A stretch of DNA of 64,000 bases from an uncultured Faecalibacterium sp. (GCA_934518555.1 CAKSXW010000002.1:3693-67692), one strand, 5' to 3'. Shown: positions 1-8,417, numbered from the stretch's first letter. The notes: a model not told the origin generated them from the letters alone. Program-made: numbers and translations.

Positions 1-810
1 ATCGACGGGGCAGTGCAGTGGGCCAAGGCCCATGGTGCCGCCCCGGCGGTGTTCACCTTCCGGCTGCCCATGGAAAATAAAATGAAGGGCAAGCGGCTGC
101 TTTCCACTGCCGACAAGCACGCCCTCATCGAGAGCCTGGGGGTGGAGTATTACCTCACCCCGGACTTTGAGGAGATCCGGGACCTGAGCCCGGAACAGTT
201 CGTGCAGGGCATCGTGGAAAACTGCCACGCCCGGGCTTTGTTCTGCGGCGAGAACTTCACCTTTGGAGCCAAGGCCGCCGGCACCCCGGAGCTGCTCCAA
301 AAGCTGTGCGCTCCCTTGGGGGTAGAGGTAGTGGTGGTGCCTATGGCCCAGTTTGAGGAAAAGCCTGTGTCCTCCACCCGTATCCGCACCGCCCTGGAGG
401 GGGGCGATATCCCGGCAGCCAATGCCATGCTGGGCATGCCCTACGCCATCCGCTTTGCGGTACAGCATGGGGCCGGGCTGGGCCACACCTTGGGGGTGCC
501 CACCATCAACCAGCTGTATCCCCAGGGGTTCCAGATGCCGCGCAGCGGCATTTATATCACCCGGACCTGCATCAACGGGGTGTGGTACCCCTCGGCTACC
601 GGGCTGGGCAGCCGCCCCACCGTCAACGACGACGCCACCAAGGTGACCTGTGAGACCTTTATCCCCGGTTTTTCCGGGGACCTCTACGGCACCGACCCGG
701 TGGTGGAGTTCCATGCCTACCTGAGCCCCAGTAAAAAGTTTGATAATCTGGACCAGCTGCGGGACTGCATCAACCATGCAGCTCGCCGTGCCCAGGAATA
801 CTTTGCCTGA
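1..810 (+). CDS. ribF: Riboflavin kinase / FAD synthetase, 5'-truncated
   Basis: Bifunctional cytosolic enzyme that phosphorylates riboflavin to FMN and adenylylates FMN to FAD. The frame is open from base 1, so roughly the first 30 residues, including the first HxGH-type nucleotide-binding motif, are outside the window. What remains is the rest of the adenylyltransferase domain, ending with the SSTRIR motif near bases 370-390, and the C-terminal flavokinase domain with the GVPTIN signature near bases 493-510 (family pattern GxPTxN, used for ATP/Mg binding). The visible length plus the missing part fits the usual ~300 residues. It ends at a shared terminator 8 bases downstream. Confidence 0.95.
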   Translation: MDGAVQWAKAHGAAPAVFTFRLPMENKMKGKRLLSTADKHALIESLGVEYYLTPDFEEIRDLSPEQFVQGIVENCHARALFCGENFTFGAKAAGTPELLQKLCAPLGVEVVVVPMAQFEEKPVSSTRIRTALEGGDIPAANAMLGMPYAIRFAVQHGAGLGHTLGVPTINQLYPQGFQMPRSGIYITRTCINGVWYPSATGLGSRPTVNDDATKVTCETFIPGFSGDLYGTDPVVEFHAYLSPSKKFDNLDQLRDCINHAARRAQEYFA

Positions 811-817
811 TGCATAA

Positions 818-860
818 AAAGCCCCTGCCTGTCGGAATGTTTCCGACAGGCAGGGGCTTT
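818..860. terminator. Bidirectional intrinsic terminator
   Basis: A perfect 20-bp stem (arms 818-837 and 841-860, loop TGT) with an A-run before it and a T-run after it. It can end ribF on the plus strand and the nitroreductase operon on the minus strand. Confidence 0.9.
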
Positions 861-874
861 CTTGCTTTTAAGGG

Positions 875-1609
875 TCAGCGGTACTGTTCCAGGTATTCTT
901 CCACCGAGCGGCTCATCTCTCGGGAAAAATCAGAGTCGTATTTGCGGTGGTGGAAGGCGGCGCACCACTGGTCAAAGCCGGCGGCCCCGGCCTTGTAGCC
1001 AAAGGTGTCCCGGAGCTCAGGCCCCTCCATGGAGCGGTAGCCGTTTTCGTGGACGATGTGCTCCATGCCACAGCGCTGGGGCTTGGGGCGGTCCTTTTGC
1101 TGCTGGGTGGGCCAGCCCATTACCAGCATGGCTGCCGGGAACACATAGTCCGGCAGATGCAGCAGCTGCCGCACAGTGTGGCAGTTTTCCAGGATGTCCC
1201 CGATGTAGCAGGAGCCGATGCCAAAGCTCTCGGCAGCCACCACGGCGTTCTGGGCGGCAATGGCGGTGTCGGTCACTGCCAGCATCAGGTCTCCCACCCC
1301 GGGCTTGCGAGGGGTGCAGCCGGCCTCCCGGTAGGCGTCGTACCACTTTTTGCAGTCGGCACAGAACACCAGCACCAGGGGAGCCTTGGCAATAAAGGGT
1401 TGGTGGTCGCAGCTGTCGGCCAGGGCGTTTTTCAGGGCCTGGTCGGTGATATCCAGAATGGTGTACAGCTGCTGGCAGCCGGCAGTGGGGGCCTGGGCTG
1501 CTGCTTCTAAAATGGCCTGCTTGCAGGAGGCCGGGATGTCCTTTTCTTCAAACACCCGGACAGATTTGCGGTCAAACAGGCTCTGGAGGATGGGGTTCGT
1601 TTCCGTCAT
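875..1609 (-). CDS. Nitroreductase family protein (NfsA-like)
   Basis: FMN-dependent NAD(P)H oxidoreductase of the nitroreductase fold, 244 residues. The N-terminal segment DRKSVRVFEEKDIP followed by AAAQAPTAGCQQLY matches the family start, where the R-S-x-R region contacts the FMN phosphate. The middle segment AAQNAVVAAESFGIGSCYIG is the conserved helix-strand seen in NfsA/YcnD-type enzymes, and the protein has the C-terminal extension of the NfsA subgroup. The ATG at 1609 is preceded by AGGAGATG. It is the last gene of a leftward unit behind the two ThrE-like genes, 57 bases away. The physiological substrate cannot be told. Confidence 0.9.
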   Translation of the reverse strand: MTETNPILQSLFDRKSVRVFEEKDIPASCKQAILEAAAQAPTAGCQQLYTILDITDQALKNALADSCDHQPFIAKAPLVLVFCADCKKWYDAYREAGCTPRKPGVGDLMLAVTDTAIAAQNAVVAAESFGIGSCYIGDILENCHTVRQLLHLPDYVFPAAMLVMGWPTQQQKDRPKPQRCGMEHIVHENGYRSMEGPELRDTFGYKAGAAGFDQWCAAFHHRKYDSDFSREMSRSVEEYLEQYR

Positions 1610-1666
1610 AAGTTCATCTCCTATGGGTCAGGGGCATCCGGTGCCGATGCCCGGTTTGGGGCGGCC

Positions 1667-2134
1667 TTAGCGGCGGTGGGAGGGGGGCAGGGGGATGCTC
1701 AGCACCAGCGAGATGCCCACTGCCAGGGCCACGGCTGTTTTAAGGGTGCTGATGCCGTTGGCCAGGGCCAGGGCGTTGTTGCCCTGGATGAAATAATAGG
1801 CGGTGTAGTAGATGCCGGCACCCGGCACCAGGGGAAAGATGCCGGTGAGCAAAAATACCGTGGCCGGGGTCTTTTCCCGGATGGCAAACAGCCGGGTAAG
1901 GGCGGTAAGGGGCATCACCGCCAGCAGGGCAGCAACGGCAGGGCTCAGCTGCTGCATGATGCAGAACTCATACACCAGCCAGCCCACCGCACCGGTAACA
2001 GCACAGCAGGGCAGGCTTTTTGGGGGGCAGCCAAAAAGGATGGCAAAGCTCAAAGTGCCCACCCCGGACAGCAAAAACTGCCCCAGAAGCTCCCCCAGAA
2101 GCTCCCCCATCTGGAGGCTCGTCAGGTCCATCAT
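1667..2134 (-). CDS. Threonine/serine exporter, small C-terminal subunit (ThrE_2 / DUF3815)
   Basis: Integral membrane protein of 155 residues with about four to five hydrophobic segments; it includes the stretch LLTGIFPLVPGAGIYYTAYY typical of the DUF3815/ThrE_2 half of ThrE-type amino acid exporters. A longer open frame extends upstream to 2599 but overlaps the preceding gene, so I start at ATG 2134: this ATG overlaps the TGA of the upstream gene in an ATGA junction, a sign of translational coupling. In Actinobacteria the two halves are fused in one ThrE protein; here they are split, as is usual in Firmicutes. Export of threonine/serine is inferred from the family. Confidence 0.88.
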   Translation of the reverse strand: MMDLTSLQMGELLGELLGQFLLSGVGTLSFAILFGCPPKSLPCCAVTGAVGWLVYEFCIMQQLSPAVAALLAVMPLTALTRLFAIREKTPATVFLLTGIFPLVPGAGIYYTAYYFIQGNNALALANGISTLKTAVALAVGISLVLSIPLPPSHRR

Positions 2135-2922
2135 ACCACTACCACCCCCGTAAACAGCGTGTAAAGGCTCAGCACCAGACCGGTGCCAATGGCGATGCTG
2201 ACGGCAATGAGCAAGGCGTCGATCATGCGGATGGTGCCGGACAGGTAATCGCTGTGGACAAAGTCCCGGATGCCCATGGTAAAGGCGATACCGGGGGTCA
2301 GGATCATCAGGGCTCCGATGATGGCGTGGCTGGTAGAGGTGTGCAGCAGCCCACACACCAGGATGCTGACCAGGGTGATGAGGGAGGCGGAGGTGATCTT
2401 TTGAAAGCCTCCGGGCAGGGCGTGACGGCCGCACAGCAGCAGGTAGCCGCTGGCAGCCAGGCCTGCGGCTGCCGCTGCCAGGGCAGACCGCAGGTCCCCT
2501 CCAAAGATCATGGCAAAGCAGAAGGCTCCTGCCATGCCGCTGACCAGCTGGACCTTGCTGTCGGGGAAGGGGATCCGCTGGGCCTGCACCAACCGGCACT
2601 CGGCCTCATCCAGGGTCACCCCCCCGGCGGCGATCTCCCGGGAAAGGGCATTTACCGCCGCCACCCGGCCTAGGTGGGTGGTCCGTACCGGAACGTTGCG
2701 GACCTCGCCGATCTCGGCGGTGCCGGCACTGGCAAAAATGCCGTTGGTCAGCACATAAACGTGAAATTCCCGCAGGTGGAAGCTCTGGGCCATGATCTCC
2801 ATGGTCTGCTCTACCCGGAACACCTCCGCTCCGTTTTCCAACAGGGTCTGGCCTGCGGCCATGATGAAGTCCATGATGCGTCGGCGCAGCTCCTCATCGG
2901 GAAAGGCGTCTCTGCCACTCAT
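2131..2922 (-). CDS. Threonine/serine exporter, large N-terminal subunit (ThrE / DUF1212)
   Basis: 263 residues. The cytosolic N-terminal half has the family landmarks GQTLLENGAEVFRVEQTM and later FHVYVLTNGIFAS. About five membrane helices follow from residue ~125 (VSGMAGAFCFAMIFGG, ITLVSILVCGLL, AIIGALMILTPGIAFTMG, LLIAVSIAIGTGLVLS). I chose ATG 2922 rather than the frame's first start at 2952 because GGAGG sits 7 bases upstream of it. First gene of the leftward unit, with its own promoter at 2956-2984, and coupled to the DUF3815 gene. Together the pair forms one candidate amino-acid exporter. Confidence 0.9.
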   Translation of the reverse strand: MSGRDAFPDEELRRRIMDFIMAAGQTLLENGAEVFRVEQTMEIMAQSFHLREFHVYVLTNGIFASAGTAEIGEVRNVPVRTTHLGRVAAVNALSREIAAGGVTLDEAECRLVQAQRIPFPDSKVQLVSGMAGAFCFAMIFGGDLRSALAAAAAGLAASGYLLLCGRHALPGGFQKITSASLITLVSILVCGLLHTSTSHAIIGALMILTPGIAFTMGIRDFVHSDYLSGTIRMIDALLIAVSIAIGTGLVLSLYTLFTGVVVV

Positions 2923-2955
2923 TGCACGTCCTCCTTGCAAAAATAATGTCACCTC

Positions 2956-2984
2956 ATTGTATCATGGGCAAAGCAGGGGAGCAA
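2956..2984 (-). promoter_or_regulatory. Sigma-A promoter for the ThrE pair
   Basis: On the minus strand TTGCTC (2984-2979) and TACAAT (2961-2956) are separated by 17 bases, placing a transcription start close to the ribosome site of the first ThrE gene. Confidence 0.65.
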
Positions 2985-3058
2985 GAGGCAAGGCGGTTTT
3001 GCCCCGGCCTGCCGGAAAAACTTGGGGCCCCGGGGGCTAAAAAACTTTATTTGCCCTG

Positions 3059-3087
3059 TTGACAAATGGGCCCCGGGGGATTACAAT
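3059..3087 (+). promoter_or_regulatory. Sigma-A promoter of the methionine operon
   Basis: A consensus TTGACA at 3059-3064 and TACAAT at 3082-3087 with 17-bp spacing; transcription would start about 15-20 bases before the T-box leader. Confidence 0.85.
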
Positions 3088-3109
3088 AAAACCAATATCA
3101 CAAAAATGG

Positions 3110-3406
3110 CTGTGAAGAGAAGAGTAGGCCTTCGCATTGATCCTTACCAGAGAGCCCGGTCGGTGGAAAAGGGCAGGAAACAGGAAGCTGAAAATGGTCT
3201 CGGAGCCGTGTGGGCGAGGCGCAGGAGTGCTAAGGCCGCAACGGGATGCGCCCGTTACAGCGTCCGGCTGTAAGCAGCAGTGGCTGCCGCAGCTTCGAGG
3301 CTGTATCCGCAAGGGTGCAGTGAACCAAGGTGGTACCACGGAAGTATGAATTTATGCTCCCGTCCTTGCCGGGCGTCAGGCCCAAAGCAGGGACGGGGGC
3401 TTTTTT
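3110..3406 (+). promoter_or_regulatory. T-box leader, methionine specifier (AUG)
   Basis: tRNA-sensing riboswitch. The T-box antiterminator sequence AACCAAGGTGGTACCACGG is at 3323-3341. Stem I holds AGAGAGCC on the 5' side and GAA-A-ATG-G-TCTCGGAGC on the 3' side, so the specifier codon is ATG at 3194-3196, the same layout as in the second T-box of this window. It precedes metQNI-metY-metA, which supports uncharged tRNA-Met as the signal. Terminator and antiterminator are mutually exclusive folds. Confidence 0.93.
3355..3406 (+). terminator. T-box attenuator terminator
   Basis: A 14-bp stem (arms 3356-3369 and 3387-3400) followed by six T. It is the 'off' structure of the methionine T-box. 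Confidence 0.85.
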
Positions 3407-3487
3407 CATGTCTCCGGCCAAGGCCGCCTGCGGAAATTATGCCGCAGGGGCTACACAGTTGTTATATAATAGAGAGGGATAACTACT

Positions 3488-4399
3488 ATGATGACTCGTC
3501 GTGATTTTCTGAAAGTTTCCGGCATTGCAGCCACCGCTGCAGCCCTGACCGCCTGCGGCGGTTCCGCCAGCTCCACTGCCAGCTCTGCTGCCGGCTCCAC
3601 CGCCAGCTCTGCCGCAGCCAAGCTGGACAAGATCAAGGTGGCTGTGCCCAACGACACCACCAACGAGGCCCGTGCCCTGACCCTGCTGGAGAAGAACGGC
3701 TTCTTCAAGCTGAAGGCAGATGCCGGCCTTACCGCCACCAAGAACGACATTGAGGAGAACCCCCTGAATGTGAACGTGGACGAGGTGGAGGCCGCTCAGG
3801 TGCCCAACGTCCTGCAGGATGAGGACTACGCCGTGATCAACTCCAACTACGCCATCTCTGCCGGTCTGGACCCCATGACCGACGCCCTGGCTATGGAGGA
3901 CGGCACCTCTGCCTATGTGAATATCCTGGTGTGCAAGGAGGGCAATGAGAACGAGCCTAAGATCAAGGCCCTGGCCGCTGCTCTGCAGAGCCAGAAGGTC
4001 AAGGACTTTATGGATGAGAACTACAAGGGCGCTGTGGTGTCTGTGGTGGAAAACCCCACCGACGGCTACGACGCCAGCCTGGATTACGATGCTCTCAACG
4101 GCCAGACCGTGAGCTGTGCAGCTACCCCGGCCCCCCACTGCGAGGTGCTGGAGATCTGCAAGGACATCCTGGCTGCCAAAGGCATCACCCTGGATATCCA
4201 GGAGTATGACGATTATGTGATCCCCAACACCATCGTGGAGGATGGCCAGTGCGACACCAACTACTTCCAGCATCAGCCGTACCTGGACGACTTCAACAAG
4301 GAAAAGGGGACCCATCTGGTAACGGTTGCCGGCATCCACGTGGAGCCCATGGGCATCTACGGCGGCAAGCAGGACAGCCTGGCCCCGATTCAGGGATAA
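3488..4399 (+). CDS. metQ: Methionine ABC transporter lipoprotein, circularly permuted MetQ
   Basis: Membrane-anchored solute-binding lipoprotein for methionine import with MetN/MetI; 303 residues. Residues 3-9 carry a twin-arginine-like motif (TRRDFLK) and the lipobox ends at C23, then a Ser/Ala-rich linker to ~44. The binding domain is in reversed half order compared with MetQ/NlpA proteins. Residues ~47-184 match the usual C-terminal half (AVPNDTTNEARAL, DIEENP, AVINSNYAISAGLDP, YVNILV, YKGAVV). After a ~25-residue linker, residues ~207-297 match the usual N-terminal half (ATPAPHCEVLE, DYVIPN, NYFQHQPYLDDFNKEKG, VEPMGIY). The protein ends where the hinge strand normally crosses. First gene behind the T-box; the family call is firm, and the permutation is read directly from motif order. 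Confidence 0.95.
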   Translation: MMTRRDFLKVSGIAATAAALTACGGSASSTASSAAGSTASSAAAKLDKIKVAVPNDTTNEARALTLLEKNGFFKLKADAGLTATKNDIEENPLNVNVDEVEAAQVPNVLQDEDYAVINSNYAISAGLDPMTDALAMEDGTSAYVNILVCKEGNENEPKIKALAAALQSQKVKDFMDENYKGAVVSVVENPTDGYDASLDYDALNGQTVSCAATPAPHCEVLEICKDILAAKGITLDIQEYDDYVIPNTIVEDGQCDTNYFQHQPYLDDFNKEKGTHLVTVAGIHVEPMGIYGGKQDSLAPIQG

Positions 4400-4417
4400 G
4401 CTAAAAGGAGCATTTTT

Positions 4418-5431
4418 GTGATCGAACTCAAGTACCTATCCAAGACCTTCCAGATGAAGGACGGCCCCGTAAAAGCACTGCAGAACATCAACCTGACCAT
4501 CCCCGATGGCTCCATCTACGGCATCATCGGTATGTCCGGTGCAGGAAAATCCACCCTGGTGCGGTGCATCAACCTGCTGGAACGCCCCACCGGCGGCAGC
4601 GTGGTCATTGACGGTGTGGCCATGGAGACCTTGTCTCCGGCCTCTCTGCGGCAGCGCCGCCGGGAGATCACCATGATCTTCCAGCAGTTCAACCTGCTGA
4701 TGCAGCGCACCTGCCTGAAGAACATCTGCTTCCCCATGGAGCTGGCAGGGGTCAAAAAGCAGGAGGCAGAAAAGCGTGCCCTGGAGCTGCTGGAGATGGT
4801 GGGCCTGCCGGATAAGGCCAACGCCTACCCGGCCCAGCTGTCCGGCGGCCAGAAGCAGCGCATTGCCATTGCCCGTGCCCTGGCCACCAACCCCAAGGTG
4901 CTGCTGTGCGACGAGGCCACCAGTGCCCTGGACCCCAACACCACCCACTCCATCCTGACCCTGATCAAGGACATCAACCGGAAGCTGGGCATCACCGTGG
5001 TGGTCATCACCCACCAGATGAGCGTGGTGGAGGAGATCTGCGACCATGTGGCCATTCTGGACGGCGGCATGGTGGTGGAAGATGGAACGGTACAAGAGAT
5101 CTTCGCAAACCCCAAAACGGCGGCAGCCAAGCGTCTGGTGGCCCCCAACGGCGGCAGTGCCGCCCGGGACCTGTCCAGCTTTGCGCCGGATGATCATGTG
5201 GTCCGTGTTACCTTTAACGGTTCCTCCACTGCAAAGCCCCTGGTGGCCAGCCTTGCCGCCGATAAGGGCCTGCTGGTGTCGGTGCTCAGCGCCGATACCC
5301 GTGACCTCAGCGGCCAGTGCTACGGCTCCATGCTGCTGAAGCTGCCTGCAGAGCTGGAACAGGCCCAGCAGGCCGTGGCCTACATCCGCAGCCAGCCTGG
5401 TATTACGGTAGAGGAGGTGACCGGCGAATGA
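4418..5431 (+). CDS. metN: Methionine ABC transporter ATP-binding protein MetN
   Basis: Cytosolic ATPase of the MetNI-Q importer, 337 residues. The Walker A (GMSGAGKST, residues ~39-47), the signature LSGGQKQRIAIARAL (~140-154) and the Walker B with catalytic Glu (VLLCDEATSALDP) are all intact. The C-terminal ~80 residues (from VVRVTFNGSS onward) form the NIL/ACT-like domain that in characterised MetN binds methionine and shuts transport down. It starts with GTG at 4418, 18 bases after metQ, behind AAAGGAG. Its stop overlaps the metI start (ATGA). Confidence 0.97.
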   Translation: MIELKYLSKTFQMKDGPVKALQNINLTIPDGSIYGIIGMSGAGKSTLVRCINLLERPTGGSVVIDGVAMETLSPASLRQRRREITMIFQQFNLLMQRTCLKNICFPMELAGVKKQEAEKRALELLEMVGLPDKANAYPAQLSGGQKQRIAIARALATNPKVLLCDEATSALDPNTTHSILTLIKDINRKLGITVVVITHQMSVVEEICDHVAILDGGMVVEDGTVQEIFANPKTAAAKRLVAPNGGSAARDLSSFAPDDHVVRVTFNGSSTAKPLVASLAADKGLLVSVLSADTRDLSGQCYGSMLLKLPAELEQAQQAVAYIRSQPGITVEEVTGE

Positions 5432-6084
5432 GCGTTGCAGCATACGGTTTTGCCATTTGGGAAACTTTTTATGTGACGGTGCTTTCCACCGCTTTTGCGC
5501 TGGTGCTGGGCCTGCCTCTGGGGGTGCTGCTGGTGGCCGGTGATAAGGACGGCATTCTGCCCCTGCCCGGCTGGCTGATGCACCTGATCAACATCGTCAT
5601 CAATATCTTACGCAGTGTGCCCTTTTTGATCCTGATGATCTGCGTTTTCCCCCTGACCCGGCTGCTGGTGGGCACCACCGTGGGCACCAAGGCGACCATC
5701 GTGCCTCTGGTGGTGGCGGCCTTCCCCTTTGTGGCCCGGCTGGTGGAGACCAGCCTGCGGGAGCTGGACGACGGCGTGGTGGAGGCAGCCCAGAGCATGG
5801 GTGCCACCCCCTTCCAGATCATTACCAAGGTGATGATCCCGGAGTGCCTGCCCGGCCTGATCTCCAGCATGACCACCGCCCTGACCACCATTCTGGGCTA
5901 CTCTGCCATGTCCGGCGTCATTGGCGGCGGCGGCCTGGGCAAGATCGCCTTGTCCTACGGCTACTACCGCTACCAGACCAGCATCATGGTGGTCTGCGTG
6001 GTGCTGCTGGTGCTGATGGTCCAGGCTTTCCAGAGCCTGGGTACCTGGTGGGCCAACAAGAGCGATAAGCGTCTGCGGAAGTAA
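5428..6084 (+). CDS. metI: Methionine ABC transporter permease MetI
   Basis: Inner-membrane permease, 218 residues, about five helices. It has the EAA loop that docks on the ATPase (EAAQSMGATPFQIITKVMIP) and the conserved tail GYSAMSGVIGGGGLG. The reading frame could be extended upstream to 5317, but ATG 5428 overlaps the metN stop and has GAGGAGGTG 8-16 bases upstream, so this start is preferred. Together with MetQ and MetN it completes a D/L-methionine importer. Confidence 0.96.
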   Translation: MSVAAYGFAIWETFYVTVLSTAFALVLGLPLGVLLVAGDKDGILPLPGWLMHLINIVINILRSVPFLILMICVFPLTRLLVGTTVGTKATIVPLVVAAFPFVARLVETSLRELDDGVVEAAQSMGATPFQIITKVMIPECLPGLISSMTTALTTILGYSAMSGVIGGGGLGKIALSYGYYRYQTSIMVVCVVLLVLMVQAFQSLGTWWANKSDKRLRK

Positions 6085-6104
6085 AAAACAAAACTTTTGA
6101 CCAC

Positions 6105-6145
6105 ACGATTCCCCACCGGAGGCCCTGCCTCTTGTGGGGAATCGT
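6105..6145 (+). repeat. Perfect 12-bp inverted repeat between metI and metY
   Basis: Arms at 6105-6116 and 6134-6145 with a 17-base loop and no T-run after the stem. It looks like an intercistronic mRNA hairpin (processing or stability site) rather than a terminator. Confidence 0.7.
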
Positions 6146-6180
6146 TCCCTCAAGACCATGATCTCAAAGGAGGACATCCC

Positions 6181-7455
6181 ATGAATCTTGATACCATCTG
6201 TGTGCAGGGTGGCTACACCCCCGGCAACGGCGAGCCTCGCCAGATCCCCATCATCCAGTCTACCACCTTCAAGTACGCCACCAGCGAGGATATGGGCAAG
6301 CTCTTTGACCTGGAGGCCGACGGCTACTTCTACTCCCGTTTGCAGAACCCCACCTGTGACCTGGTGGCCAAAAAGATCTGCGAGCTGGAGGGTGGCACCG
6401 CTGCCATGCTTACTTCCAGCGGCCAGGCTGCCAACTTTTTTGCCCTGTTCAACCTCTGTGAGGCCGGGGACCACATCGTGGCCTCCAGCACCATCTACGG
6501 CGGCACCTTCAACCTCATTGCCGTCACCATGAAAAAGATGGGCATCACCGCCACCTTTGTGGACCCCCTGTGCACCGAGGAGGAGCTGAACGCTGCCTTC
6601 CAGCCCAACACCAAGGTGGTGTTCGGCGAGACCATCGCCAACCCTGCCCTGACGGTGCTGGACATTGAAAAGTTCGCCCAGGCTGCCCACGCCCATGGGG
6701 TGCCCCTGGTGGTGGACAACACCTTCCCCACCCCGGTAAACTGCCGCCCCTTCCAGTGGGGGGCCGACATCGTCACCCACTCCACCACCAAGTACATGGA
6801 CGGCCACGGGGCCGTGCTGGGGGGTGCCATTGTGGACAGCGGCAACTTCGACTGGATGGCCCATGCGGAAAAGTTCCCGGGCCTGTGCACCCCGGACGAC
6901 AGCTACCACGGCATTACCTACGCCGAGCGTTTTGGCAAGGAAGGGGCCTTTATCACCAAGGCCACGGCCCAGCTCATGCGGGACTTTGGCTCCATGCAGA
7001 CCCCGGTAAACGCCTATATGCTGAACCTGGGCCTGGAGAGCCTCCATGTCCGGATGCAGCGTCACTGCGACAACGGCATGGCAGTGGCAAAGTTCCTGGA
7101 GAGCCACCCCAAGGTGGCCTATGTGAACTACTGCGGCCTGGAAAGCAGCCCCTATCACGCCCTGGCCCAGAAGTACCTGCCCAAGGGCAGCTGCGGCGTG
7201 GTGAGCTTTGGCCTGGCCGGTGGGCGGCAGGCAGCCGGGATCTTTATGAAGAACCTGAAGCTGGCTGCCATCGAGACCCATGTGGCCGATGCCCGTACCT
7301 GCTGCCTGAACCCTGCCTCCAGCACCCATCGGCAGATGACCGACGAGCAGCTGGCCGCTGCCGGTGTACCGGCAGAGCTGGTGCGGATGAGCTGCGGCCT
7401 GGAGTCCAGTGAGGACCTGATCGCAGACATCGCACAGGCACTGGAACAGGTATAA
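6181..7455 (+). CDS. metY: O-acetylhomoserine sulfhydrylase, PLP-dependent
   Basis: Joins O-acetylhomoserine with sulfide to give homocysteine (or with methanethiol to give methionine). 424 residues of the Cys/Met-metabolism PLP family. Landmarks are YSRLQNPT (~51-58), LTSSGQAA, the VVDNTF segment with the cofactor aspartate (~177-182), and the Schiff-base lysine K204 in HSTTKYMDGHG. The frame opens at 6097, but ATG 6181 follows AAAGGAGGA at 6166-6174 and gives the normal family start. Its pairing with the acetyl-type MetA downstream makes the direct sulfhydrylation route clear. Cystathionine gamma-synthase activity is less likely from the sequence. Confidence 0.95.
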   Translation: MNLDTICVQGGYTPGNGEPRQIPIIQSTTFKYATSEDMGKLFDLEADGYFYSRLQNPTCDLVAKKICELEGGTAAMLTSSGQAANFFALFNLCEAGDHIVASSTIYGGTFNLIAVTMKKMGITATFVDPLCTEEELNAAFQPNTKVVFGETIANPALTVLDIEKFAQAAHAHGVPLVVDNTFPTPVNCRPFQWGADIVTHSTTKYMDGHGAVLGGAIVDSGNFDWMAHAEKFPGLCTPDDSYHGITYAERFGKEGAFITKATAQLMRDFGSMQTPVNAYMLNLGLESLHVRMQRHCDNGMAVAKFLESHPKVAYVNYCGLESSPYHALAQKYLPKGSCGVVSFGLAGGRQAAGIFMKNLKLAAIETHVADARTCCLNPASSTHRQMTDEQLAAAGVPAELVRMSCGLESSEDLIADIAQALEQV

Positions 7456-7476
7456 TAGAGCGTTAGGAGTACCACT

Positions 7477-8412
7477 ATGCCGCTGATCATTCCCAAGACT
7501 CTCCCGGCCTTTGACGCCCTTTATGAGGAAAACGTTTTTGTCATGCACCGGGAGCGTGCCCTGGCCCAGCATATCCGGCCCCTGGAGATCCTGATCCTGA
7601 ACCTGATGCCCACCAAGATCGCCACCGAGACCCAGATCGCCCGGCTGCTGGCCAACACCCCCCTGCAGGTGCACATGACCCTGCTGCAGACTGCCAGCCA
7701 CGCCGCCACCCATGTGTCCGCCGCCCACCTGGAGGCCTTTTACCAGACCTTTGACGAGGTGAAAAACCGCCGCTACGACGGCATGATCATCACCGGAGCC
7801 CCGGTGGAGACCATGGACTTTGAGCAGGTGGATTACTGGGATGAGCTGTGCGAGATCATGGACTTCAGCGAGTCCAACGTCTACTCCACCCTCCATGTGT
7901 GCTGGGGTGCCCAGGCCGGGCTGTACTACCACTATGGGGTCCGCAAGGAGCTGCTGCCCCAAAAGATGTTCGGGGTCTTTGAGCACCGGGTCACCCGGCC
8001 CTCCAACCCCCTGGTGCGAGGCTTTGACGAGGTGTTCTACGCCCCCCACAGCCGCCACACCGGCATTTCCCGGGCAGATGTGGACAATTGCAGTGCCCTT
8101 CGGATCCTGGCAGAAAGCGATGTGGCCGGGCCTTTCCTCATGAGCACCGAGAACGGCCGCCAGATCTTTGTGACTGGACACCCGGAGTACGATAAATACA
8201 CTCTGGATGCCGAGTACAAACGGGACGTGGCCAAGGGCCTGCCCATCCGGGTTCCGGCCAACTATTACCCCGGCAACGACCCGGAGCAGCCGCCGCTGTT
8301 CCGCTGGCGTGCCCATGCCCACCTGCTGTATGAGAACTGGCTGAACTATTATGTCTACCAGAACACCCCCTACGACCTGGGGGACATCCAGCGTGTAAAG
8401 CACGAAAAATAA
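7477..8412 (+). CDS. metA: Homoserine O-acetyltransferase (MetA family)
   Basis: Acylates homoserine as the first committed step to methionine; 311 residues, the full family length. The catalytic Cys142 (HVCWGAQA), His235 and Glu237 (TGHPEY) are present. Residue 111 is Glu (GAPVE); in studied MetA enzymes Glu at this place selects acetyl-CoA and Gly selects succinyl-CoA, so this one is predicted to make O-acetylhomoserine. That fits the neighbouring O-acetylhomoserine sulfhydrylase. It lies 21 bases after metY and is closed by a strong terminator, so it is the last gene of the T-box operon. Confidence 0.97.
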   Translation: MPLIIPKTLPAFDALYEENVFVMHRERALAQHIRPLEILILNLMPTKIATETQIARLLANTPLQVHMTLLQTASHAATHVSAAHLEAFYQTFDEVKNRRYDGMIITGAPVETMDFEQVDYWDELCEIMDFSESNVYSTLHVCWGAQAGLYYHYGVRKELLPQKMFGVFEHRVTRPSNPLVRGFDEVFYAPHSRHTGISRADVDNCSALRILAESDVAGPFLMSTENGRQIFVTGHPEYDKYTLDAEYKRDVAKGLPIRVPANYYPGNDPEQPPLFRWRAHAHLLYENWLNYYVYQNTPYDLGDIQRVKHEK

Positions 8413-8417
8413 GCAGC

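Noticed and set aside
1667-2599. Long version (310 codons) of the DUF3815 gene
   Set aside because: Its first half overlaps the ThrE gene in another frame and reads as Arg/Pro/His-rich nonsense; the real start is the ATGA-overlapping ATG at 2134.
3010-3045. GGGGCCCCGGGGGC stretch as a terminator
   Set aside because: It is a GC palindrome upstream of the methionine promoter with no gene ending toward it, since both neighbours start nearby.
5608-8403. A 931-codon open frame on the minus strand
   Set aside because: It lies antisense to metI, metY and metA, is extremely rich in Gly, His, Val and Gln as expected for the mirror frame of GC-rich genes, and has no ribosome site or recognisable domain.
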